A stretch of 5,261 nucleotides of DNA, from positions 1 to 5,261 of the forward strand of contig LKMX01000049.1 of the NCBI GenBank assembly GCA_001564035.1. Reading direction: 5' to 3'. Of this stretch, positions 1-5,261 are shown piece after piece. The first letter of the stretch is position 1; each line of letters starts with the position of its first letter. Source of the DNA: Nanohaloarchaea archaeon PL-Br10_U2g27. GTDB taxonomy: Archaea > Nanohalarchaeota > Nanosalinia > Nanosalinales > Nanosalinaceae. The notes below the pieces were generated by a model. The model was not told the origin of the DNA. It was given only the letters and a program-made list of their open reading frames with translations, and did not search any database. A program made the position numbers and the translations under genes.

Positions 1-16
1 CTCGGCCAAACCTTTT

Positions 17-3000
17 CTATTCTACAGGTCGAGAAAAGGAAAACTCCGTCTTTTCATTTTCAAACTCTGCCATGCCAGAGAGCTCCAAGCCTTCATTTTC
101 AAAATTCAAAGAGTTCAAAGTAATCCGTTGCTCAAACAACTCTTTGAAATCTTCAAACCTCGGCTCCAGAGACAAATCAACACGATCTTCAACTTCAAGG
201 CCTTCATCCTTCCGCTTCTGCTGTACTGCTCTCACAAGCTCGGATGCAAAGGCCTCTTCCTTCAGTTCAGGAGTCATTTCAAGGTCTAGGACTAATTCTC
301 CTTTTGAAAAGGCCTTGTTGCCTACGCCGTCAGGTGATTCTCTGCTGATTTCGATATCGTCTTCCGTTATGTCGAACCCGTCGACCTCTATTTCTCCTAT
401 TGACTGCAGTTGATCTATCTGGGTGTGCGTAAGTGATTCTATCTTTTCAGCGACTTGGTCCGCTGAGGATCCGAATTTAGGGCCTAGTGAAGAGTAGTCT
501 GGTTTTGCCTCCAAGTTGGATGCGACACCGCCGTACTCTACCGCTTTGACGTTCGCCATCTCTTTTATCAAATCTTCAAACTGTGAGAGCAGTTTTTCAG
601 TCTCTTTCTCAACGGAAAGGACGATTCTGCGTGCAGGCCATCTTAAGTTGTGCTCTTCTTGGTCTCGGACCTTGATAGATTCCTCTACTATCTCTCTGGC
701 GATATACATCCCTTCTTCTAAAGCCTTGTCTATTCTCTCTTCGTCAGGTTCAGGATACTTTTCCGCGTGCACTGATAGCTTTTTGCCATTAAGGTCTTGG
801 TAGATTTTCTCTGTTATGTAAGGTGCGAACGGAGCCATCAACAGATTCGCCTGATAAACTGTTTCTCTCAATGTCCAGAGCGCAGCCTCGTCACCATTCT
901 TGATCCTAGGCCTCACCTTCTTCACGTACCATCGAGATAAATCGTTGACCACGAACCTTTCAAGCTCTCTAGCGACCTTAAAGAAATGACCGTTATCCAT
1001 CTTACTTTCTGCTTCTGAAGCGATAGAGTTTATCCGTGACAGGATCCATTGGTCCTCCACCTCAAGTTTTTCAGGCCTTTCAAGATCTTTTTCATAGGTT
1101 TTGTAGAACTCTTTAGTGTTCCAAAGCACTGAGAAGAACCTATAGATCTCGTTCTGGATTTCTTCTTCATCATAATTTTTCTGTTCCCAAGGCGGTGCCA
1201 GCCGCAGCTGATAGAATCGCGGCAGATCGGCTCCATACTCCTCTACTTGTTCTGCTGGGTCTACTACGTTACCTACGGATTTGCTCATTTTTTCTCCCTC
1301 AGCATCCAAAACATAGCCTTGGAAAAGAATTTGCTTGTAAGGCGCTTCGTCAAAACCTAGTATTCCACAGAACATCAATGAGTAGAACCATCCTCTGATC
1401 TGGTCGCTTCCTTCAGTAATGAAGTCCATCGGCCACAGTGATTCGAAAGGCTCTTCCTCAAACGGATAATGCAGCGATGCGAATGGCGCAATACCTGAGT
1501 CATACCAGACATCAAATATGTCAGGTACACGTCTAAAAGTGCCTTGTTCATCCTCCCAAGTCATCTCATCGACGACGTGCTTATGAGGATCAAAATCTTC
1601 TGGTAACTCGCCGACTTTTTCCTCTAGCTCTTCAAAACTTCCTATTACCTGTATTTCACCTGTTTCATCGTTTCTCCAGATTGGGATAGGAATACCCCAG
1701 TAGTTCTGCCGAGAAATACACCAGTCAGGACTGTCCTGAACAAAGTTATGGAATCTCTTCTGAGCGTTTTCAGGCACCCAGTCCACGCCTTCGTTTTCTT
1801 CAAGCATTCTTTCCTTGACTTTTTCGTTCTCGATAAACCACTGGTCAGCAGCCCTGTAAATCAGCTCCGTCTTACATCTCCAGCAGTGAGGATAGTCGTG
1901 CCTATAGGCCTCACTGTAGAACAGCAATCCTTTTTCCTCTAACATTGACTCGATCTCGGGATCGACTTCTAAAATGTTCAAGCCTTCAAGCTCGCCAGCC
2001 TCCTGAGTGTATACTCCTTCTTCATCCACTGGCGAAAAAACAGGCAACTCCAGAGGCCTGGTTTCCTCATAGTCCTCAGGCCCGTGGCCTGTAGCCGCGT
2101 GTACCAAACCTGTACCTTCTTCCAGCGTTACCAGTTTGTCTGAGGTATTTACTTCGTGGACGCCGTCGACTTCATCGAGTTCTTGTTGTCTAGGAATCTC
2201 ATTTAGGAACGGCGTGTCGTATTTCAGGCCTTCAAGTTCTCTTCCTTTCACTACATCTGTTACTTGGTATTCGTTTTCTTCGAGGCCTGCATTCTGCATC
2301 ACGTGGCTGACTAGCTGTTCTGCGATTATGAGTTTTTCATCGTTTACTTCTACGGTCGCGTATTCATGCTCTGGATGGACGAAGACTGCCATGTTTGAAG
2401 GGATGGTCCACGGTGTTGTAGTCCATATCACTATTTTTTCTTCTCGGTCTCGTAGAGGGAACTTGACATATACTGCAATGTCATCGACCTGTTGGTATTC
2501 GTCTGTTACTTCGTAACCTGATAATGATGTCTGGCATCTTGGACACCAATGGATTGGTTTACCGTCTTCGTAAAGCAGGCTTTTTTCATGTGTTTTCTTC
2601 AGCAGCCACCACGCAGTCTCGATATAATCAGGATCGTATGTCATGTACGGGTTTTCGAAGTCCTGCCAGACTGCAAGGTCGTTCATGACTCCTTTCCATA
2701 AGTCTTTTGCTGACGTGGCTCTTTTCTTGCATTCTTCAATAAATTTCGAGGCCGATATGCTGTCTCCGATTTCGTTCTTATTTTCTATACCCAGTTTTTC
2801 TTCCGTTGCTAGTTCGTTAGGCAGTCCGTGTGTATCGAATCCTGCTTGGTCGTGAACGTCAAAGCCCTGCATCTGTTTGAAGCGGAGCATAACGTCTTTC
2901 AAAACTTTTCCCTGCATGTGGCCTACGTGGGGCGCACCGTTCAGATATGGAGGGCCGTCAATTAAGAAAAAAGGTTCCTGACCCTCTGTTGATTCCCGAA

Positions 3001-3076
3001 CTTTTTGCTTGACGTTGTTCTCGTTCCAGTAGTTTGAGATCTCTTGCTCTATTTTCTCTGGATTGTAGTTTGTCAT
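17..3076 (-). CDS. ileS: Isoleucyl-tRNA synthetase (IleRS), complete
   Basis: Charges tRNA-Ile with isoleucine in the cytoplasm and hydrolyses mischarged Val-tRNA. It is a class I synthetase of 1019 aa, close to the usual archaeal length. The HIGH signature is HVGH at residues 50-53 and GFDTHGLPNE follows at 79-88. A CxxC pair lies at C178/C181 and another at C398/C401 (HCWRC), consistent with zinc sites. The CP1 editing domain shows WTTTPWTIPSN (218-228) and GTGLVHAATGHGPEDYE (321-337). WCISRQNYWGIPIPIW (452-467), EGSDQIRGWF (555-564) and KMSKS (596-600) complete the catalytic core. The anticodon-binding region follows, then a C-terminal archaeal-type domain containing LKEEAFASELVRAVQQKRK (937-955). 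The start fits the family: YNPEKIEQEISNYW directly follows MTN. The stop is TAG. There is no Shine-Dalgarno sequence; the mRNA reads CCGCCTCCAAGTAT before ATG. It is 32 bases from the upstream small gene. The composition is strongly acidic, and nine AGGCCT sites lie in the gene. Confidence 0.99.
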   Translation of the reverse strand: MTNYNPEKIEQEISNYWNENNVKQKVRESTEGQEPFFLIDGPPYLNGAPHVGHMQGKVLKDVMLRFKQMQGFDVHDQAGFDTHGLPNELATEEKLGIENKNEIGDSISASKFIEECKKRATSAKDLWKGVMNDLAVWQDFENPYMTYDPDYIETAWWLLKKTHEKSLLYEDGKPIHWCPRCQTSLSGYEVTDEYQQVDDIAVYVKFPLRDREEKIVIWTTTPWTIPSNMAVFVHPEHEYATVEVNDEKLIIAEQLVSHVMQNAGLEENEYQVTDVVKGRELEGLKYDTPFLNEIPRQQELDEVDGVHEVNTSDKLVTLEEGTGLVHAATGHGPEDYEETRPLELPVFSPVDEEGVYTQEAGELEGLNILEVDPEIESMLEEKGLLFYSEAYRHDYPHCWRCKTELIYRAADQWFIENEKVKERMLEENEGVDWVPENAQKRFHNFVQDSPDWCISRQNYWGIPIPIWRNDETGEIQVIGSFEELEEKVGELPEDFDPHKHVVDEMTWEDEQGTFRRVPDIFDVWYDSGIAPFASLHYPFEEEPFESLWPMDFITEGSDQIRGWFYSLMFCGILGFDEAPYKQILFQGYVLDAEGEKMSKSVGNVVDPAEQVEEYGADLPRFYQLRLAPPWEQKNYDEEEIQNEIYRFFSVLWNTKEFYKTYEKDLERPEKLEVEDQWILSRINSIASEAESKMDNGHFFKVARELERFVVNDLSRWYVKKVRPRIKNGDEAALWTLRETVYQANLLMAPFAPYITEKIYQDLNGKKLSVHAEKYPEPDEERIDKALEEGMYIAREIVEESIKVRDQEEHNLRWPARRIVLSVEKETEKLLSQFEDLIKEMANVKAVEYGGVASNLEAKPDYSSLGPKFGSSADQVAEKIESLTHTQIDQLQSIGEIEVDGFDITEDDIEISRESPDGVGNKAFSKGELVLDLEMTPELKEEAFASELVRAVQQKRKDEGLEVEDRVDLSLEPRFEDFKELFEQRITLNSLNFENEGLELSGMAEFENEKTEFSFSRPVE

Positions 3077-3097
3077 ATACTTGGAGGCGGATTAGAC

Positions 3098-3107
3098 TGT
3101 TAAAAGG
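3098..3107 (-). promoter_or_regulatory. Weak TATA-like element for ileS
   Basis: On the minus strand CCTTTTAACA lies with its AT core 24-29 bases before the ileS ATG, the spacing expected for a leaderless archaeal transcript. It overlaps no coding sequence (the upstream gene stops at 3109). The match to TTTATA is weak, so read-through from the upstream gene is an alternative. Confidence 0.4.
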
Positions 3108-3108
3108 A

Positions 3109-3432
3109 TTATTCTTCCAGAGCGTCGTCTACATCATCAAAAGTTATTTCTGGTCTGCCGGCGAGGACGAATGTGCTGTAACCAAATAGGCCTGCGCCTA
3201 AAGCTGTTTTCGTCGTTGTATCTAGAAATGATTCGTTCTCGCTGTTCTGGTAAAGTAGCTCATTGAGGCCTGCGCCCAAGGCCTGGGCGTTGTTGTCGTA
3301 GCCTTGGGATGCGTCTAGGGTCGCTTCCGCTGGCTCTCTGTAGTCTTCCACAAGTTTTTTACCGTATTTATAGGTAGCATACGCTCCGGCTAAGGCTAGT
3401 GGTGCTGCTCCGACTTTTTCCAAAAAACTCAT
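3109..3432 (-). CDS. Uncharacterised small protein with two hydrophobic segments
   Basis: I do not recognise a family. The protein is 107 aa. Residues 8-22 (GAAPLALAGAYATYK) and about 76-92 (ending GLFGYSTFVLAG) are small, non-polar and Ala/Gly-rich. They could be short membrane segments or hydrophobic helices. Between them is a polar, acidic linker (25-75), and the end is acidic (DDVDDALEE). The word ALGAGL occurs twice, at 51-56 and 78-83, each following a polar stretch, which hints at an internal duplication. No cysteines and no catalytic motif are visible. Reality as a gene is supported by a good TATA box 21-28 bases before the ATG, acidic composition like its neighbours, three AGGCCT sites, and its exact fit between two certain genes on the same strand. 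A membrane-associated or envelope role is only a guess from hydrophobicity. Confidence 0.75.
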   Translation of the reverse strand: MSFLEKVGAAPLALAGAYATYKYGKKLVEDYREPAEATLDASQGYDNNAQALGAGLNELLYQNSENESFLDTTTKTALGAGLFGYSTFVLAGRPEITFDDVDDALEE

Positions 3433-3452
3433 AGTTGTTACTTGTTAGTAAA

Positions 3453-3466
3453 CATTTATATTTATT
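3453..3466 (-). promoter_or_regulatory. TATA box of the 107-aa gene
   Basis: The minus strand reads AATAAATATAAATG, with TATAAATG starting 28 bases before the ATG at 3432. That is the spacing of a leaderless archaeal promoter. Its upstream edge overlaps the TAA stop of the HIT gene (3462-3464). No Shine-Dalgarno motif lies between it and the ATG. Confidence 0.65.
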
Positions 3467-4046
3467 TCCATTGGATGGATGTTCCACGTTTTTTCGATCT
3501 ACTCTCGCTTTCTTCTTCGTCTTCGCTGACATCGTCTTCTGGAGGTTCTGGGTCTTCCTTGAATTTTTGAGAATCGGGATGAGGTTCTTTCACTTCTTGT
3601 TCGAAATTAACTGTTACGGAGTTCATCTCTTTTACTGTTTCCTCAAAGTACTCCTGTGTCTGCAGGTCGTCTCTGTGCTGAAATATTGCGCCTACAGGAG
3701 TACCGGCATTATCGTCCTCGCCGAACCTTGGGAATAACTGGATGTATGCGTGCGGAAGCATCTGTCCTCCGGCCTCCTCAACATTCATTGCTACTGAAAC
3801 TCCTTCAGCGCCAAGGCCTTCGGTGGCTTTCTCCATTACCTCTCTGAGTAAAGTCATAGCTTCCTTCCACTGGCTTGGTGTGAAATCCATTACTGACTCG
3901 ATATGCTCTTTTGGGACGATATTTGCGTGTCCTTTGGCTCTGGGCTGGGGATATTCTAGCCATGCGTAAAAATTTTCTGTCTCTCCAATAATATTCAACT
4001 GCTCTGGCTGCTGCATTAGTTGGCAGAATGGGCACTGGTTGCTCAT
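3462..4046 (-). CDS. HIT-family protein with altered catalytic triad and charged C-terminal tail
   Basis: The protein is 194 aa. Residues 1-115 follow the HIT fold: CPFC at 5-8, a central acidic/aromatic strand, KGHANIVPKEHIES at 38-51, then GGQMLPHAYIQLFPRFGED at 93-111. In HIT nucleotide hydrolases and transferases the last segment is HxHxH or, in GalT and Ap4A phosphorylase, HxHxQ; the middle His is the nucleophile that takes the nucleotidyl group. Here it is H99-A-Y101-I-Q103, so the nucleophile is Tyr. By analogy with E. coli GalT (Cys52, Cys55, His115, His164), C5, C8, H48 and H99 would still bind structural zinc. The fold is therefore probably stable but classical catalysis is probably lost. 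Residues 150-194 are a charged, Pro-rich tail, acidic and then basic (RSKKR), beyond the usual length of about 140 aa. The start directly precedes CPFC, as in the family. It has its own TATA box. The substrate or binding partner is unknown; nucleotide binding is inference. Confidence 0.93.
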   Translation of the reverse strand: MSNQCPFCQLMQQPEQLNIIGETENFYAWLEYPQPRAKGHANIVPKEHIESVMDFTPSQWKEAMTLLREVMEKATEGLGAEGVSVAMNVEEAGGQMLPHAYIQLFPRFGEDDNAGTPVGAIFQHRDDLQTQEYFEETVKEMNSVTVNFEQEVKEPHPDSQKFKEDPEPPEDDVSEDEEESESRSKKRGTSIQWK

Positions 4047-4067
4047 AAAGAAAAATTGGGAAATATG

Positions 4068-4076
4068 TGTTTATAG
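4068..4076 (-). promoter_or_regulatory. TATA box of the HIT-protein gene
   Basis: The minus strand reads CTATAAACA with TATAAA 24-29 bases before the ATG at 4046, in the 39-base gap after the TGA stop of the coiled-coil gene (4086-4088). No Shine-Dalgarno motif is present: the bases before ATG are CCCAATTTTTCTTT. That T-tract could also help end the upstream transcript. Confidence 0.6.
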
Positions 4077-4085
4077 TTCTGGTCT

Positions 4086-4376
4086 TCACAGAGGAGGCAT
4101 TTCGTCGCCCATCATATCTCCAGGCGGTTGCTCTTCAGGTCCTTCAGGCATGAATTCCGAACCTGAGTCTTGGACGTCTTCCATAAGATCTCTGACGTCC
4201 TCTATCAGCCTCTTCAATTTGGACTCTGAATCTGGATCCTGTAGTTCTACCTCCAACTGCGAAATCTTTGATTCTAGTTCGCCAGCAGCAGCACTGGTTC
4301 TGCCGAAAGTTTCGAGTGTCATCTCAGCAGAGTCAAGAACTGCTTCAGCTTCATCTTTACGCTCTTTCAACCCCAT
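4086..4376 (-). CDS. Uncharacterised small acidic coiled-coil protein
   Basis: I do not recognise a family. The protein is 96 aa, with 27 Asp/Glu against 9 Lys/Arg and no cysteine. Residues 1-24 and 32-70 have heptad-like spacing of Leu, Ile, Val and Met (for example LESKISQLEVELQ at 34-46 and LKRLIEDVRDLMEDV at 54-68), broken by a short Gly/Ser/Ala hinge at 25-32. This fits an antiparallel helical hairpin or coiled coil. Residues 71-96 are a disordered-looking tail rich in Pro, Gly, Met and acidic residues, ending DEMPPL. No membrane segment or signal peptide is visible. A role as a small adaptor or oligomerising subunit is possible, and a prefoldin-like hairpin was considered, but there is no diagnostic motif. 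The start is supported by a strong TATA box 25-30 bases upstream and by the fit between thiI and the HIT gene. It is the only gene in the window without an AGGCCT site. Confidence 0.75.
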   Translation of the reverse strand: MGLKERKDEAEAVLDSAEMTLETFGRTSAAAGELESKISQLEVELQDPDSESKLKRLIEDVRDLMEDVQDSGSEFMPEGPEEQPPGDMMGDEMPPL

Positions 4377-4397
4377 AGTCCAACACCAAGACAGATA

Positions 4398-4416
4398 TCT
4401 TATAAACCTTTTTACC
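4398..4416 (-). promoter_or_regulatory. BRE/TATA promoter of the coiled-coil gene
   Basis: The minus strand reads GGTAAAAAGGTTTATAAGA. The TTTATA core lies 25-30 bases before the ATG at 4376 and is preceded by a purine-rich stretch (GGTAAAAAGG) where archaeal BRE elements lie. This is the best-looking promoter in the window. A GGTG word 8 bases before the ATG could act as a weak Shine-Dalgarno if the transcript has a leader. Confidence 0.65.
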
Positions 4417-4425
4417 TTTAAAGCT

Positions 4426-5261
4426 TTAACCCTGCTTCACAGCACACGAAGATAAGGCCTTATCTAATAGTTCTTCGAAACAGGACTCTTCTTTCAAGGC
4501 CTCTAGCTGTTCAACGCTCAGGTTTGTTGAAGGACTTTTTGGCGAGATCTTAGCGCATGAAGAGTTGATTTCGGATAGTGAGTAAGTCCCAATTTTTCTC
4601 GCCTCTCTTATGATCTCGTTCTTGTTAAGACCGATCAAAGGCCTGTGAATCGGAAGGTCGTGGGAGGAGGTGTATAGGTTTTGAGGCGTCTGGGATGATT
4701 TTTGTCCCAGTGACTCTCCTGTTACGATGCCATCAAATCCTTTCTCACTCCTTAAATGTTCTGCCGCTTCAAACATTAATCTTCTGTGAACTATCATGCG
4801 GCCTTTTCCAATACTCTTCAGTTCTTCGTTCGCCTCTTCCATATCAATTACTGCATACCTCCATTTTTTACCGGGATGGAATTTCTTCAACTCCTCTAAA
4901 ACCCTTTCGAACCTTATCAAGTGGTCTTCTGCGGCGTAAGGCTTGTTGTAGAAGTACACAGGGAATATATCTGCGCCTCTGGCCATCATTTTGTAGGCTG
5001 CTACTGGAGAGTCGATTCCTCCACTTATCAGCGCAATGTATCGGCCTTGGCTTCCTGCAGGGAGTCCTCCTGGGCCGTCAAGTATTTTAGTAAATATGTA
5101 GGCCTTTTCCGGTGTTATTTCTAGCCTGATCCAGGTCTCGGGGTTTTCAAGATCTACTTCAGCATTTGTTTGATCTTGGACGTATGATCCAAGTTTTCTT
5201 TCAAGTTCGCTGCTTGATTCGTCTATATTTCGGGTTTTGACTCTGACTCCGAAACTCTCTC
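4426..5261 (-). CDS. thiI: tRNA 4-thiouridine synthase ThiI, N-terminus beyond the window
   Basis: ThiI activates U8 of tRNA by adenylation and inserts sulfur to give 4-thiouridine; in some organisms it also supplies sulfur for thiamine. The reading frame runs open to the right edge (first full codon at 5259) and shows 277 residues. Numbered from that edge, 1-60 is the rest of a THUMP RNA-binding domain (VDLENPETWIRLEIT, 35-49). GPGGLPAG (62-69) leads to the PP-loop ATPase signature SGGIDSP (79-85), then GRMIVHRRLM (153-162), TGESLGQKSSQTPQNL (180-195) and RPLIGLNKNEII (206-217). SSCAKISPKSPS (233-244) aligns with the E. coli segment EYCGVISKSPTV, which holds Cys344. No rhodanese domain follows; the protein ends 42 residues after C235, with C260 and C272 in the tail. 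M91 (4989) is the first ATG inside the window but lies after the PP-loop, so it is not the real start. The stop is TAA. The missing part should be the N-terminal ferredoxin-like domain and the start of THUMP. Confidence 0.97.
   Translation of the reverse strand, partial: ESFGVRVKTRNIDESSSELERKLGSYVQDQTNAEVDLENPETWIRLEITPEKAYIFTKILDGPGGLPAGSQGRYIALISGGIDSPVAAYKMMARGADIFPVYFYNKPYAAEDHLIRFERVLEELKKFHPGKKWRYAVIDMEEANEELKSIGKGRMIVHRRLMFEAAEHLRSEKGFDGIVTGESLGQKSSQTPQNLYTSSHDLPIHRPLIGLNKNEIIREARKIGTYSLSEINSSCAKISPKSPSTNLSVEQLEALKEESCFEELLDKALSSCAVKQG

Larger units (their letters stand above)
198..5105. repeat. Dispersed, highly iterated palindrome AGGCCT (17 copies)
   Basis: Copies start at 198, 250, 310, 908, 1073, 1906, 2054, 2226, 2283, 3188, 3266, 3279, 3814, 4455, 4497, 4639 and 5100. 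All lie in coding sequence: nine in ileS, three in the 107-aa gene, one in the HIT gene, four in thiI. From composition (about 45% GC) roughly one copy is expected. The related palindromes TGGCCA, CGGCCG and GGGCCC occur 1, 0 and 0 times. The copy at 4455 sits at the centre of a perfect 14-base palindrome, GATAAGGCCTTATC (4451-4464). Counts were made by eye. Confidence 0.85.

Noticed and set aside
1..16. Bases after the ileS stop codon
   Set aside because: Too short to assign; no T-tract terminator or start of another gene can be shown.
72..413. Plus-strand open frame of 113 codons, Ser-rich
   Set aside because: It lies wholly antisense to ileS, has Ser/Phe-rich composition typical of the reverse complement of acidic genes, and shows no domain. 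The other plus-strand frames at 516-803, 1195-1398, 1748-1942, 2136-2516, 2643-2855, 3435-3969, 4039-4455 and 4695-5124 fail for the same reason: they are antisense to recognised genes.
1030..1236. Minus-strand frame of 68 codons inside ileS
   Set aside because: Out-of-frame shadow of ileS; no sign of a frameshift, since the IleRS frame is continuous here.
4047..4055. T-tract (TTTTTCTTT on the minus strand) as terminator of the coiled-coil gene
   Set aside because: Archaeal terminators can be simple T-tracts, but this one directly abuts the HIT start codon and downstream of its TATA box; support is too weak for a separate feature.
3805..4089. Minus-strand frame of 94 codons overlapping the HIT gene
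   Set aside because: It is a frame-shifted shadow of the HIT gene, basic in composition unlike all neighbours, and the HIT frame contains the recognised motifs.
4418..4429. Palindrome TTAAAGCTTTAA at the thiI stop codon
   Set aside because: It is AT-rich, has no loop and no following T-tract on the coding strand, so it is not convincing as a terminator or operator.
4426..4989. Reading thiI as a complete 187-aa gene starting at 4989
   Set aside because: The frame stays open upstream to the window edge and encodes the PP-loop SGGIDSP and THUMP residues, so the ATG at 4989 is internal.

Overview
The window looks like a piece of an archaeal chromosome with five genes, all on the minus strand, read from right to left: thiI (cut by the right edge), a small acidic coiled-coil protein, a divergent HIT-fold protein, a small two-segment hydrophobic protein, and ileS, which ends 16 bases from the left edge. 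The archaeal assignment rests on three things. The isoleucyl-tRNA synthetase has a C-terminal region like that of archaeal enzymes. ThiI ends without a rhodanese domain. Every complete gene has a TATA-like box about 24-30 bases upstream of its ATG, as expected for leaderless archaeal transcripts. The proteins are strongly acidic while the DNA is only moderate in GC (about 45% by eye). That suggests a salt-adapted, moderate-GC archaeon such as a nanohaloarchaeon (DPANN), but the lineage is inference.

Layout: 5261-4426 thiI, tRNA 4-thiouridine synthase (partial THUMP domain, PP-loop ATPase, three cysteines near the C-terminus). 4376-4086 uncharacterised coiled-coil protein of 96 aa with a Pro/Gly/Met/acidic tail. 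4046-3462 HIT-family protein whose zinc ligands appear intact, but whose catalytic histidine is tyrosine, with a 45-residue charged tail. 3432-3109 uncharacterised 107-aa protein with two hydrophobic segments and a repeated ALGAGL motif. 3076-17 ileS. Gaps are short (about 30-50 bases) and each holds a TATA-like element, so these look like closely packed, separately transcribed genes rather than one clear operon. Two genes (thiI, ileS) act on tRNA. The jobs of the other three are not shown by the sequence.

The most striking signal is not a gene. The palindrome AGGCCT occurs 17 times in 5.26 kb, where about one copy is expected from base composition. All copies are inside coding sequence and all three codon phases are used, so the pressure seems to act on the DNA word and not on a peptide. 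This resembles the highly iterated palindrome HIP1 of cyanobacteria. No RNA genes, CRISPR arrays, insertion sequences or long intergenic regions were seen.
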